This document shows positions 27,951 to 37,048 of a DNA stretch of 64,000 nt, piece by piece. The notes beneath the pieces were generated by a model that did not search any database, was not told the DNA's origin, and saw only the letters and a program-made list of their open reading frames with translations. Source of the DNA: Flavobacterium degerlachei (GTDB lineage: Bacteria > Bacteroidota > Bacteroidia > Flavobacteriales > Flavobacteriaceae); assembly GCF_900106645.1 (NCBI RefSeq), contig NZ_FNMV01000010.1, positions 101,920-165,919 of the forward strand, written 5' to 3'. The position numbers and the translations under genes were made by a program. Within the stretch, counting starts at the first letter, position 1; the number at the start of each line of letters is the position of its first letter.

Positions 27951-28302
27951 TCTAAAATAATTAAAGTATAATTAATTTTATTACCTAAAATTTTGTTATT
28001 TTTTAATTAATTTCTTTATATTTAAATGCAGTATTTGAGTCGTTTATTACTGTATTTGAGATAGTATTTATGTTAATTTCAAATTTGTATTACTTGGGGG
28101 AATAATGTTTACAATATGACTTTGTGAACTTCTAGAAAAAGGAATTTTGCTAGAGTTAAATTTTGAAGTGCTTAGTTGTGCTTTTTAATCATGTATGGGT
28201 TTGTAAACGAGTAAATTAAGTTATGATTAGCTCCGTTTAATATTAATTGTACCCATTGTTGTTGTCTAAAATAGGGTGTCAAGTATCCAGAAAATATGAG
28301 GC
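27951..28302. other. A/T-rich gene-free stretch
   Basis: Between the tlpA-like promoter and the terminator of the KTSC gene I see no reading frame, RNA structure or repeat that I can support. Confidence 0.4.
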
Positions 28303-28336
28303 AAAAAAAAAGCACTCTTAAAAAGAGTGCTTTTTT
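28303..28336. terminator. Terminator after the KTSC-domain gene
   Basis: AAAAAGCACTCTT and AAGAGTGCTTTTT form a near-perfect stem with A and T flanks, 17 bases from the stop codon; it can act in both directions. Confidence 0.88.
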
Positions 28337-28352
28337 GTTTTTATATAAAAAC

Positions 28353-28793
28353 TTAATCTTGGTTTAATGTTTTTCTCCAAGTAAAAGAATTTAGAATATG
28401 TCTTTTTGCAAATCTTCCAGGAGAAGAAGCGTTCACCATCTTCACGTAAGTAGCTTTAGGAACACTAATGTATTCGTAAACACTTCCATTTGAAAAATTG
28501 ATTATTAACCTACCTTCAACAAACTTATAATCAGTTATTGTAGCTGTGTTAATTGTTTCAGTATATTCTGGTAAATTTTGTTTAATAGTTTCAGGATTGA
28601 TGCTAACCAAAAAATGATAAGCTTCAATGATTTTCTTACTATTCTCTTCTGCAGCTTTCAGTCCAGTTTCATCACCTTGAAATTTATCAGGATGTGCCTC
28701 TTTCATCGCATTACGATAAATTGTTTTTAGATCTTTTAGCTCTGCAGTTTTTTCTACATTTAGTAGTTTGCGGTATTCAACTATTTTTTTCAT
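28353..28793 (-). CDS. J-domain-like plus KTSC-domain protein
   Basis: A 146-residue cytosolic protein. Residues 1-65 look like a DnaJ J-domain, with the HPD motif in EAHPDKF around residues 34-36. Residues 85-140 form a KTSC domain with YEYISVPKATYVKMVNASSPGRFAK-type strands around 110-135. A J-domain stimulates Hsp70 ATPase; the KTSC domain is found alone or with RNA-related proteins and has no settled role. It is a short stand-alone gene with promoter TACCTTTG and its own terminator. Confidence 0.85.
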   Translation of the reverse strand: MKKIVEYRKLLNVEKTAELKDLKTIYRNAMKEAHPDKFQGDETGLKAAEENSKKIIEAYHFLVSINPETIKQNLPEYTETINTATITDYKFVEGRLIINFSNGSVYEYISVPKATYVKMVNASSPGRFAKRHILNSFTWRKTLNQD

Positions 28794-28865
28794 ATAATAT
28801 GGTAACTACTTGTCTTTTAATAAGAATTCAATATAATTTGATTTCTATCCCCGACAAATTTTTTG

Positions 28866-28873
28866 CAAAGGTA
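28866..28873 (-). promoter_or_regulatory. -7 box (TACCTTTG) for the KTSC gene
   Basis: TAnnTTTG on the minus strand lies 72 bases before the ATG, so a leader of about 65 bases is predicted. Confidence 0.5.
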
Positions 28874-28966
28874 CACTTTTTTTTTACTCTTTAGTTGGAG
28901 ACCAATAAATATTCTAAAAAAAGCTGTTTACCTCTTTGTTTGCGGGGATTTTATTCTAAAAGGGTA

Positions 28967-29215
28967 CTATTGTTGTGGCTTGTTATTTGCTTTATCGAAA
29001 TTTTTTGATTTTTTCGGATACTTGTTATGACTGATGTCACTTGGATTTTCGATAATTGTTTTTATCGTAATCATATCACCAACAACATGTTTAGCCATAA
29101 CCATTTTATAATCTAAAAGAAATTCACCACAAAAGAAATTGTTGTTTTCATCTTTTTCAATTGTTCCAGTATAAACTCCTTTTTGTAACATTCTTTCTTC
29201 AGCACCTTTGGTCAT
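28967..29215 (-). CDS. Small hypothetical protein
   Basis: An 82-residue protein I do not recognise. The middle (residues 12-60) has alternating hydrophobic residues that suggest a small beta-barrel: GVYTGTIEKDENNNFFCGEF, then YKMVMAKHVVGDMITIKTII. The tail is Lys/Asn-rich and likely disordered. A TAACTTTG box 29 bases upstream supports expression. It is divergent from the next gene. Confidence 0.6.
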   Translation of the reverse strand: MTKGAEERMLQKGVYTGTIEKDENNNFFCGEFLLDYKMVMAKHVVGDMITIKTIIENPSDISHNKYPKKSKNFDKANNKPQQ

Positions 29216-29244
29216 AATCTATTTGTTTTAAAAAATTCAAGTTG

Positions 29245-29252
29245 CAAAGTTA
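29245..29252 (-). promoter_or_regulatory. -7 box (TAACTTTG) for the small hypothetical gene
   Basis: TAnnTTTG on the minus strand, 29 bases before the ATG at 29215. Confidence 0.5.
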
Positions 29253-29293
29253 ATCAAATATTAGTTGTCTAGCTACGTTCTGCACATTCTGAT

Positions 29294-29301
29294 TATATTT
29301 G
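29294..29301 (+). promoter_or_regulatory. -7 box (TATATTTG) directly before an ATG
   Basis: TAnnTTTG ends 3 bases before the ATG at 29305. The expected transcription start falls at or inside the start codon, so translation would be leaderless or begin elsewhere. Confidence 0.5.
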
Positions 29302-29304
29302 CGC

Positions 29305-29850
29305 ATGCAAAAAATATTTCGTCCTAGTCCCAAGTCCTTTAAAAACACTTTTTGCGTGTTTCAAGAAATGCCAATAAAAGAAATTGAAGGGCTAGTGGTA
29401 CAATATGCAAGTAAATCGGGCAGTAGTTATTATTATACTAAGGTAGGAATGTATCGATTGTCAAATCATTGGGGAAGATTAGCCAATAGCAAATGGCGTT
29501 TGGAGCCTTTGGAACCCGAATCAGAATCAAAATTTAAATTGGGTTTTGCTCCTTGGACTAGTTTTTACCCAGATAATGCCCTAGATGAATTGTACTATAT
29601 TGAGATGAATTATGTCAAGAATACCGTAAACTATCAGCATAGAAACAATCCGGATTATGATAAAAAGGCAATCCTCAGAACCAGTTTTGAAACTACTAAA
29701 AAAATCAAGCAAATTAGGAATCTCCTTAATTTAACATCATGGGCAAAGTATTTTGAATATGATGATTTGGATCTTTTGAGAAAAGAAATTATAGACGAAT
29801 TAATTTTTACCAATAAAACATTGGAGGAAATAAAGAGGGAATTAGCTTAG
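29305..29850 (+). CDS. Hypothetical protein, about 181 residues
   Basis: A soluble basic protein I cannot place in a family. Blocks include VVQYASKSGSSYYYTK, MYRLSNHWGRLANSKWRLEPLE and LGFAPWTSFYPDN, which read like a conserved beta-rich domain in the first 95 residues, and a helical C-terminal half ending in a Lys/Glu-rich helix. A TTG two codons upstream also opens the frame but overlaps the promoter box, so the ATG at 29305 is chosen. It converges on the response regulator gene. Confidence 0.7.
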   Translation: MQKIFRPSPKSFKNTFCVFQEMPIKEIEGLVVQYASKSGSSYYYTKVGMYRLSNHWGRLANSKWRLEPLEPESESKFKLGFAPWTSFYPDNALDELYYIEMNYVKNTVNYQHRNNPDYDKKAILRTSFETTKKIKQIRNLLNLTSWAKYFEYDDLDLLRKEIIDELIFTNKTLEEIKRELA

Positions 29851-29873
29851 GATTTTCTATTTGTAATGTCGCT

Positions 29874-30269
29874 TTAATCGTTAGAAGCAATTAATAATAA
29901 ATCGTTTATGGAAATCGGTTTCGATAGATAACCTAAGATATTTGGATATGTTTTTGATTTATTTTTGTCTTCAACTGCGATGGATGAGCTTACGATATAA
30001 ACACTGATTGGTTTTTCAATTAGCGATTTTATTAGAGCGAATGCTTCCATAAATTCCCATCCATTCATCACGGGCATGTTGATGTCTAATAGAATTAAAT
30101 CTGGTAGCGAGTCCATATTTTTTAATGAATCGTTCAACGCATTAATAGCTTCTTCTCCATTTTTAAAAGAAGAGAATGAAGAAAAAACTTCTGCTTTTTT
30201 GATTATTTTATCAATAAGAATTTGATAAATAGGATCATCATCAATTACCCAAATATTTTTTTTTGTCAT
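29874..30269 (-). CDS. Single-domain response regulator
   Basis: A 131-residue CheY-like receiver with no output domain. The acidic pocket is Asp10-Asp12, the phosphoacceptor is Asp62 in LLDINMP, the Ser/Thr switch lies in VSSS at 93-96 and the conserved Lys is Lys117 in LSKP. It overlaps the histidine kinase stop by 4 bases (ATGA) and is therefore translationally coupled to it; the pair should form one phosphorelay, with the output passed on by protein contact. Confidence 0.93.
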   Translation of the reverse strand: MTKKNIWVIDDDPIYQILIDKIIKKAEVFSSFSSFKNGEEAINALNDSLKNMDSLPDLILLDINMPVMNGWEFMEAFALIKSLIEKPISVYIVSSSIAVEDKNKSKTYPNILGYLSKPISINDLLLIASND

Positions 30270-33112
30270 TGTATATAAATTTTAAAAGTAGTTCCCATAT
30301 TTGGTTGGCTTTCTACGGTTATGCTTCCACCCATAGCTTCAATTTGATTTTTCGTTATAAATAAACCGATTCCTTTGGAATCTGGGTTATTACTGAATGT
30401 TTTGTACATCCCAAAAATTTTATCAGCATTTTTCACAAGGTCAATTCCAACACCATTATCTGAAATTTGGAGTACATTCATATCGTTTTCTAAAAACCAA
30501 TCTATTGAAATTTCTGGTTTTCGTTCTGGATGTCTGTATCGAATAGAATTAGAGATAATATTATAGAGTATACTTTCTAGATAAGCCGGATTATAATTAA
30601 CCATTACATTCTTAGGGATAGTAGTGGTTATTGATACATCATTTAACGCTATTTGTTCGGTTAGGACATTTTGAGCTGTATCTATATATTGTTTTAGATC
30701 TATTGATTGAGACACTAAGCCAATGTTTGTTCTTATATTGATTACTTCATTTAAGTGAACCATCGTATCATTTAAGGATTCAGAAACTGTTTTTAACAAT
30801 TGAACCATCTCGTCTCTTTCTTCCTGCGTCTCTGAGATTTCTATTAAGTTTACAATTGATGAGATGTTACTGGTATGAGATCTTAGGTTATGAGATACTA
30901 TATAAGAAAAATTTAGTAGTCTTTGATTTTGTTCAGTAACCAAATTAAAGGAGTTATTCAGTTCTTTTTCTGCTTTTTTGGTTTCTGTAATGTCAATCAT
31001 TATGCCACGCATACTTGTTGCTCTGCCGTTTTCAATTATTATATTCACAATGTCTCTAAGCCATACCGAAGCACCGCTTTTTGCAATCATTCGGTATTCA
31101 AAATCATGATTTAAGTTTGCATCGGTATTTGTTTTACAGAATTGTTGAACCCATTGACTGTCATCTGGATGAATATGATCTTTCCAGAAATTTGGATTTG
31201 AGGTCCATTCCTCAGGATTATAACCTAATATGTCTTTTACTTTTTTACTAATGAAAGAAAAATGTAATGTTTCAACATCACATTCCCATACAATACCATC
31301 AACTGTATTGATTAGAGATTCTATTTTTTGTTGCGTATTTAATGCTTTTTTTTCAGCCGATTTACGCTCAGTGATATCCTCTGTTGCAATAATTACTCTT
31401 TCTAATGTGTCTTCATATCCTTTTACTACACTATAAATAAGATGAATATCCCTTATTTCATTTTTAGGGTTTTTTATCTGAGCTTCTATATTTAAATGAT
31501 TATTCCCTTGGCAAATAGCCACAAGGTGTTTGATAAAATAATGGGGTAATTCTTTCCCAAACAAAATATCTGTATTACTAAGATGTTCAAGTTTTGTTTT
31601 TGGTGCATATTCAATCAAGCATTGATTGTTGACATTGAGAACTTTAATCAAAGAAAAACATTTTTGCATTATTTCTGGATGGCTCTGTAAAAATGCGGTT
31701 ACGATTTGTGGATCTTCATTGATCAGATTTAATTCGGCAAGATACTTTTTTACTGCTGAATAGTCTTCTTCCCATAGGGCTAAAGGGGAGTCGTCAAACA
31801 AACTTTTGAATCGTACTTCACTTTTTTTAAGTAACTCTTCACCTTCTTTTTTTGCAGAGATATCTTCAACAATTGCAATATGAGTTGTCACGGTTTCATT
31901 AATTTGCCACATGGGAGAAACGGTAATGTTTACCCAAATTATTTCTCCTAATTTCGTAATGTATCTTTTTTCCATCGAATACTCACGTATTTCACCTTGC
32001 CTAAGCTTTTCTAAATTAGATAAATCGGCGGCGAGATCTTCAGCGTAAGTTACGGATTGAAAATTTTTATTTTTAATTTCCTCCAAAGTATATCCCAGTA
32101 AATCGCGATGTTTTTCGTTAACTTCCATGAAATAACCTGTGTAGGAATCAATACGTGCAATTCCTACTGAGGCTTGATCAAAAATAGTCTTGAATTTTAT
32201 TTCGCTATTGAATAACTTAGTGGCCTGCTCATTTACTAAAAGTTGTAATTCAGCTGGTTTTCTAAAAATCAAGAGAATAAAAACACCAAAAAACAAAGCC
32301 AAAATAAACCCTAAAACAGTTGGAACGATTAGCTGGGCATAAACATCATTTGGATTTTTACTTATCAAATATATTTTCCAGTCTCCATCGGATATCGTTT
32401 TGGAAACATAATTTTTTGTAGAAAAGTCTCCAACCATGGGTAAGAAAAACTCTTCCTTTGAAGTATTAGGATTAATTTTCGAAAGTTGGAAATAGTATTT
32501 TGATGTGTCTATCGTACTTATCCCAGAAGTTTTAAATAAAGTTTCCAGCCTTATTACAACGGCCGAAAATCCCCAAAATTTATTTTCATTATAAACGGGA
32601 AATCGGCCCACAATTCCTGTACCACCCTGTACGAGTTCAAATGGTCCAGCAAAATACATCTTTTTGTTGGCGACGGACTGCAAAGCTTCTTTTCTGAGGT
32701 TTTTAGATTTCAGTATGTTTAAGCCCATCGCGGCTTCATTCCCTTTCATGGGATAGATATACCTAATTATTCCATCAGGTACTAATTGAACAGAATTGAT
32801 GCTGCTGTTCGAAGCCAATAATTGGCTGGCAATTTTGTCAAAATTTTGAGGTACGCCATTATCATCATTAATGATAAGGGCCAGTGTCAATGTTGTTGCA
32901 TAACAATTTTTTAAAGACTGTCCAATATTCTGCTGCACTGCCGAGAGGATATTCTCCATTTCTTTCTCTTTGTTTTCCTTCACGATTTGATAACGCTGAG
33001 AAACAACATAGAATAGGACTATACATAAGATTAGTGAAACTAAAAGTCCCGCAATTTTTGGTCTTTTTAAAAACCAACCGATTAAATTAGACCTCTTATT
33101 TATAGACTTCAT
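30266..33112 (-). CDS. Hybrid-free sensor histidine kinase with CHASE and PAS domains
   Basis: A 948-residue membrane kinase. Transmembrane helix at about 20-40, periplasmic CHASE domain at about 60-250 (including GTGIVGRFPVYNE), second helix at about 265-290, then several PAS/PAC modules (about 305-425, 435-580, 595-715; IDSYTGYFMEVNEKH, YNPEEWTSNPNFW). The dimerisation box SHNLRSHTSN near residue 740 holds the phospho-His, and the ATPase domain has N box EsiLYNIISNSIRY-like, DNGVGI and GIGLFI. No receiver is fused; the receiver is the next gene, overlapping by 4 bases. The ligand is unknown. Confidence 0.93.
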   Translation of the reverse strand: MKSINKRSNLIGWFLKRPKIAGLLVSLILCIVLFYVVSQRYQIVKENKEKEMENILSAVQQNIGQSLKNCYATTLTLALIINDDNGVPQNFDKIASQLLASNSSINSVQLVPDGIIRYIYPMKGNEAAMGLNILKSKNLRKEALQSVANKKMYFAGPFELVQGGTGIVGRFPVYNENKFWGFSAVVIRLETLFKTSGISTIDTSKYYFQLSKINPNTSKEEFFLPMVGDFSTKNYVSKTISDGDWKIYLISKNPNDVYAQLIVPTVLGFILALFFGVFILLIFRKPAELQLLVNEQATKLFNSEIKFKTIFDQASVGIARIDSYTGYFMEVNEKHRDLLGYTLEEIKNKNFQSVTYAEDLAADLSNLEKLRQGEIREYSMEKRYITKLGEIIWVNITVSPMWQINETVTTHIAIVEDISAKKEGEELLKKSEVRFKSLFDDSPLALWEEDYSAVKKYLAELNLINEDPQIVTAFLQSHPEIMQKCFSLIKVLNVNNQCLIEYAPKTKLEHLSNTDILFGKELPHYFIKHLVAICQGNNHLNIEAQIKNPKNEIRDIHLIYSVVKGYEDTLERVIIATEDITERKSAEKKALNTQQKIESLINTVDGIVWECDVETLHFSFISKKVKDILGYNPEEWTSNPNFWKDHIHPDDSQWVQQFCKTNTDANLNHDFEYRMIAKSGASVWLRDIVNIIIENGRATSMRGIMIDITETKKAEKELNNSFNLVTEQNQRLLNFSYIVSHNLRSHTSNISSIVNLIEISETQEERDEMVQLLKTVSESLNDTMVHLNEVINIRTNIGLVSQSIDLKQYIDTAQNVLTEQIALNDVSITTTIPKNVMVNYNPAYLESILYNIISNSIRYRHPERKPEISIDWFLENDMNVLQISDNGVGIDLVKNADKIFGMYKTFSNNPDSKGIGLFITKNQIEAMGGSITVESQPNMGTTFKIYIQ

Positions 33113-33527
33113 TGGTTTTATTTGGACAATTTGGGATTGCTAATATGACTAACATTCAAATATTAGAATGAATCGCGTACTATAATGGAAGGCAAATTAA
33201 TTAAAAAATCTTATAGAAATAGATTTAAACTTCTTTTTTATCAATTACTTTTAAATAGCCAAGGAATTTTATGTTTTATTGTGAATTATACATACCAAAA
33301 TTACCTTTTGCAATTTTTTAAATTAGTTTTTTATCAAAAGTAATTTTAATAAATGCACATAGGAAAGCAAACCAATATCTTAATATCAGACCAAAAGCCA
33401 CTAACTCAGTTTTCTCATTTCGGAATAATTTTTTATTGAATTAAAAATGCCGAACTTTACACAAAATATAAATAGAGTCCCTTTAAGCGCATTTTAGTTT
33501 TGATAGAAAATCCGATAGATTCTTGCG
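33113..33527. other. Divergent intergenic region, no gene seen
   Basis: This A/T-rich 415-base stretch separates the kinase gene from a small plus-strand gene. It must hold two promoters; no clear TAnnTTTG box could be assigned to either and no hairpin or repeat stands out. Confidence 0.4.
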
Positions 33528-33728
33528 ATGAATGAGGAAAGGCGAGATTTAAAGAGCAATTTAAGAAAAAGTATTATGAGCAGAAATAACGAGAAAAACA
33601 TTAAAAAGCATAACGATAAGTTGCATAAGGCCCAAGATAGGGTGAAGCAGTCTGCAATTACTCGTAAGGAACAATTGAAACAGATTGTTAAGAAATTTAA
33701 TGAAGCGAATGAGTCAGGAACTAAATAA
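33528..33728 (+). CDS. Small basic helical hypothetical protein
   Basis: A 66-residue Lys/Arg/Asn-rich protein predicted to be almost entirely helical, with no membrane segment. An internal ATG at 33576 would give a 50-residue form. The coding character is weaker than that of its neighbours, but it sits 11 bases before another small gene on the same strand and shares its direction with YchJ, which supports a real three-gene unit. No family was recognised. Confidence 0.5.
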   Translation: MNEERRDLKSNLRKSIMSRNNEKNIKKHNDKLHKAQDRVKQSAITRKEQLKQIVKKFNEANESGTK

Positions 33729-33739
33729 AAGCAAATCCC

Positions 33740-33973
33740 ATGGAAAACAATAAATTTACCGACTTGAAAAAGGGTGTTCAGGAAATAATTGATTTAATTG
33801 CCAATAGAAACGCCAAAGAAGCTAATAATAAATTAGTTGAAGTAAGCGAGGTATTGGATGAATTGCTGGACTATTCAGAAGATGACCAAGACTTAATTGA
33901 AATTAGCAAATACCAAGTATTGCTAAATCAATTGCACCAATCTATTATTTCGCTTAATGGGCAAGCTAATTAG
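33740..33973 (+). CDS. Small acidic helical hypothetical protein
   Basis: A 77-residue acidic protein with three amphipathic helices: FTDLKKGVQEIIDLIANR, NKLVEVSEVLDELLDYS and IEISKYQVLLNQLHQSIISL. It has no signal peptide or cysteine. Its stop lies 4 bases before the YchJ start, so the two are likely co-transcribed. I do not recognise a family; opposite charge to the basic protein just upstream could suggest an interaction, which is only inference. Confidence 0.7.
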   Translation: MENNKFTDLKKGVQEIIDLIANRNAKEANNKLVEVSEVLDELLDYSEDDQDLIEISKYQVLLNQLHQSIISLNGQAN

Positions 33974-33977
33974 TACA

Positions 33978-34358
33978 ATGAAAGAGTTAGCATGCCATTG
34001 TGGTTCCCAAATAAATTTTGATGATTGTTGTAAACAGTATCTTGATGGTACGCAAAATGTGCCTACTGCAGTGGCGTTAATGCGTTCTCGTTATTCAGCC
34101 TATGCGACACATAATGCTGATTATCTAGTGGCAACTACTCATATTTCAACTAGAAAGGACCATAATAAGAATGACATACTTGATTGGTCCCAAAGCAATC
34201 AATGGATGAAGTTAGAGGTGTTACAGGCAACAGACAATACTGTTGAGTTTAAGGCTTTTTATCTGGATAATATGATGCAGATGCAAATGCACCATGAGTA
34301 TTCTACTTTTAAGATGGAAAGTGGGAAATGGTTTTATGTGGATGGCACTTTTAATTAA
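33978..34358 (+). CDS. YchJ family SEC-C motif protein (UPF0225)
   Basis: A 126-residue protein opening with the zinc-binding SEC-C block CHCGSQINFDDCC (Cys and His/Cys ligands), followed by YLDG and the family blocks ALMRSRYSAYATHNADYLVATTH, DWSQSNQW and WFYVDG. The fold after the zinc knuckle is NTF2-like. The function of YchJ proteins is not established. The ATG at 33978 starts 4 bases after the preceding stop; a longer in-frame start would overlap that gene. Confidence 0.88.
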   Translation: MKELACHCGSQINFDDCCKQYLDGTQNVPTAVALMRSRYSAYATHNADYLVATTHISTRKDHNKNDILDWSQSNQWMKLEVLQATDNTVEFKAFYLDNMMQMQMHHEYSTFKMESGKWFYVDGTFN

Positions 34359-34390
34359 TTTCAAAACAAAATACTATCCTATCCCAAGGT

Positions 34391-34471
34391 TGCGTGAGTG
34401 ATGGAAGTGGAAATCCCACGCTTTTTTTGCGTGGATTGAGAACGGACAGCACGACCCTTGTGGTCACGCCC
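34391..34471. other. GC-rich double-hairpin element of unknown function
   Basis: Unlike the A/T-rich surroundings, this stretch can fold into two hairpins. The first pairs ATCCCACGC with GCGTGGAT around a T7 loop (34413-34435) and the second pairs GACC with GGTC around CTTGT (34453-34465). Its position between convergent genes suggests a terminator or 3' RNA element. I have a memory of similar elements in other flavobacterial intergenic regions but cannot verify it here. Confidence 0.5.
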
Positions 34472-34485
34472 AAATCATTAATAAA

Positions 34486-35718
34486 TCAATTTACAATTGT
34501 ACCAATAGATCCTGTGACTTGAGGGCTTAACTGATAAATGGCTTTTGGCTTAATATTGGGCTCTACTCGATGGGACACGTATAAAATTGCCATATCTGTT
34601 TTTTGCGATAAAAGGGTAATCAATTGAGTAACCAAAGCAGCATTTTCATCATCTAGACCTTCAAGGGGTTCATCCAGAATCAATAAGGGTGGGTGTTTAA
34701 GTACCGCTCGTACAATCAAGACTAGTCTTTGTTGACCTATAGAAAGTTGGTTGAAAGTACTGTTTTTTAAATGATTCATGTCAATTAATTCGAGCCATTG
34801 TGTTACGGTCTTTTTCTGCAAATTAGTGGGGCGCGTATACAAGCCGATGGAGTCAAAGAAGCCAGATAAAATCATTTGCTCTACAGTATCTCTTTTTTGA
34901 AACAAATCAGTCATGGCGGTCGAAAAATAACCAATGTTCTTTTTTATGTCCCAAATGCTTTCGCCGCTTCCTTTCTTTTTTCCAAAAAGGTGTATGTCTT
35001 GACCATATCCTTTTGCATTTTCTCCAGTGATTAATGATAGTAAAGTACTTTTTCCAGAGCCATTAGGACCTAATAAATGCCAAAAATCACCTTTTTTAAT
35101 TGTCCAATCGATATTTTTTAAAATTGGTTTTTCAAGGTAGCTTACGCAAACTTGGTTCATTTGAATTAAAACGGAATCATTGAAGATAATGGGTTCAAAT
35201 GCATCCGGTATAACATTGAAGTTTACTGCGGGATTTTCTTTAATTGATATTAATTCCTCTAAAATAAAGGAGTTGTTTAGTACATGACCTTTGTTTGGGA
35301 TGAAGGAATGTAAGTCGCTATTCCGGTTTACAATCTGGATTAGCGGTACTTTTTGAGATAATTCCTCTAATGCAATTGTTATTGATTTTCTAGAATTAAC
35401 ATCCAAATGATCCAATGGATTGTCAAGAATTATAAAATCAGGCTGTTGTTTGATGCAATAGGTTAAAAAAACTTTTTTTCGTTCACCTGACGAGAATGTG
35501 CTTAGCTTTCTTGTGCTTTCTGGGGATGCTTCAATAGAATCATACTGGTATTCTTTTTTTATAAAATTATCAATGGCGATGTCTGAGAAAAGAATCCCAC
35601 TTTTAGTATTAAAAGTACTTAGTTTTCCAATGGATTTACCTAAAAGAATGGTTTCGATAAACGTTTTTTTATCTACTTGATTGGATAGAAGAATATCCCA
35701 ATGTTCGTGTTTTTGCAT
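34486..35718 (-). CDS. Two-domain ABC ATPase (ModF-like) with degenerate first half
   Basis: A 410-residue cytosolic protein of two fused ABC domains without membrane segments. The second half is complete: Walker A GPNGSGKST, signature LSIGQQRL, Walker B LLILDEPLEGLD and H-loop SHRVE. The first half keeps a signature FSSGERKK and a Walker B FIILDNPLDHLD, with Asn in place of the catalytic Glu, but no Walker A can be found. So one nucleotide site is probably inactive. The layout resembles ModF/PhrA-type proteins of the molybdenum region of proteobacteria, yet no molybdate genes are near, so the role is open. Confidence 0.85.
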   Translation of the reverse strand: MQKHEHWDILLSNQVDKKTFIETILLGKSIGKLSTFNTKSGILFSDIAIDNFIKKEYQYDSIEASPESTRKLSTFSSGERKKVFLTYCIKQQPDFIILDNPLDHLDVNSRKSITIALEELSQKVPLIQIVNRNSDLHSFIPNKGHVLNNSFILEELISIKENPAVNFNVIPDAFEPIIFNDSVLIQMNQVCVSYLEKPILKNIDWTIKKGDFWHLLGPNGSGKSTLLSLITGENAKGYGQDIHLFGKKKGSGESIWDIKKNIGYFSTAMTDLFQKRDTVEQMILSGFFDSIGLYTRPTNLQKKTVTQWLELIDMNHLKNSTFNQLSIGQQRLVLIVRAVLKHPPLLILDEPLEGLDDENAALVTQLITLLSQKTDMAILYVSHRVEPNIKPKAIYQLSPQVTGSIGTIVN

Positions 35719-35862
35719 TTTTAATTTTTAAAAATATAAAATTAAACTTATTTCATTTAATAGGGTAGAATAAAAATGGAATGTTGTCAAAAGTTCATTT
35801 TAACTAAATATTAATAATCGTTTGTCAAGGCCTTGTTTTAAAATGATGTAATTTTATTGTCT

Positions 35863-36981
35863 ATGGAAAATGATAATAAAAAAGGTTTTTATTTCAAGCA
35901 ATATGAGGCTCCAAATCAATCGCCGTTTGATAAACTCTTTGGAATTTTCAAGGAATTAATCACGCATACTTCAGGGGATTTTGATGAGGCAATTGATTGG
36001 TTGCGCGAATTAGACAAGGAATATAAACTCACCGATGAACACTATACAATTGATGATTTTATCGAAGATTTAAAGAAAAAAGGCTACATCCGTGATGAGC
36101 TCAAAGAGGACGGGACATCAGGTATTGGCATTACAGCCAAAACAGAACGGGCGATAAGGCAACAAGCATTAGATCAAATTTTCGGGAATTTAAAACGTTC
36201 TGGAAGCGGTAATCACAAAACCAAGCATTCTGGAAACGGAGATGAACATACCGGGGAATTCAGGGAGTTTCATTTTGGGGATGGTTTAGAACGAATTTCA
36301 TTGACAGAAAGTTTACGAAATGCCCAAATCAATAATGGGATGGAAGATTTCATGTTAACCGAGAATGATTTGGTTGTAGAAGAAACCCAATACAAATCGC
36401 AAATGAGTACTGTCCTGATGATTGACATTAGCCACAGTATGATTTTGTATGGTGAAGATAGAATTACTCCTGCCAAAAAAGTAGCAATGGCTCTTGCAGA
36501 GTTAATTACAACCCGATATCCAAAAGACACTTTAGATATTTTAGTTTTTGGAAATGATGCCTGGACTATTGCAATCAAAGATTTGCCTTATCTAAAAGTG
36601 GGTCCATTTCATACTAATACTGTTGCTGGCTTACAACTAGCAATGGATTTATTACGTAGAAAGCGGAATACCAATAAGCAAATATTTATGATTACTGATG
36701 GTAAGCCAAGTTGTGTGCGTGAGCGCGATGGTTCCTATTATATGAACAGTAATGGCCTTGATGAGTATATTGTAGATAAATGTTACAGTCAAGCGCAACA
36801 AGCGAGAAAACTACATATTCCCATCACCACCTTTATGATTGCTAATGATCCTTATTTACAACAGTTTGTCAATAAATTCACCGAAGCCAATCAAGGGAAA
36901 GCATTTTACACAGGACTTAAAGGCTTAGGCGAAATGATTTTTGAAGATTATGAGACAAATAGGAAGAAAAGGGTGAAGTAG
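35863..36981 (+). CDS. VWA-domain protein partnered with AAA ATPase
   Basis: A 372-residue soluble protein. A helical N-terminal region (about 1-180) is followed by a von Willebrand A domain with the metal site DISHS around residue 190, and later TVAGLQLAM and ITDGKPSC for the other MIDAS positions. A TTG two codons upstream could start the frame; the ATG at 35863 is preferred. It is followed by a MoxR-like AAA ATPase gene on the same strand. MoxR-VWA pairs act as chaperone-like complexes that insert metals or activate enzymes; the client here is unknown. Confidence 0.88.
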   Translation: MENDNKKGFYFKQYEAPNQSPFDKLFGIFKELITHTSGDFDEAIDWLRELDKEYKLTDEHYTIDDFIEDLKKKGYIRDELKEDGTSGIGITAKTERAIRQQALDQIFGNLKRSGSGNHKTKHSGNGDEHTGEFREFHFGDGLERISLTESLRNAQINNGMEDFMLTENDLVVEETQYKSQMSTVLMIDISHSMILYGEDRITPAKKVAMALAELITTRYPKDTLDILVFGNDAWTIAIKDLPYLKVGPFHTNTVAGLQLAMDLLRRKRNTNKQIFMITDGKPSCVRERDGSYYMNSNGLDEYIVDKCYSQAQQARKLHIPITTFMIANDPYLQQFVNKFTEANQGKAFYTGLKGLGEMIFEDYETNRKKRVK

Positions 36982-37048
36982 GTTTGAAGTGGTAAAGAGA
37001 AAAGAGAATAAAGAGAAAAGACACAAGATAGAAAGACAATTGAAAAAG

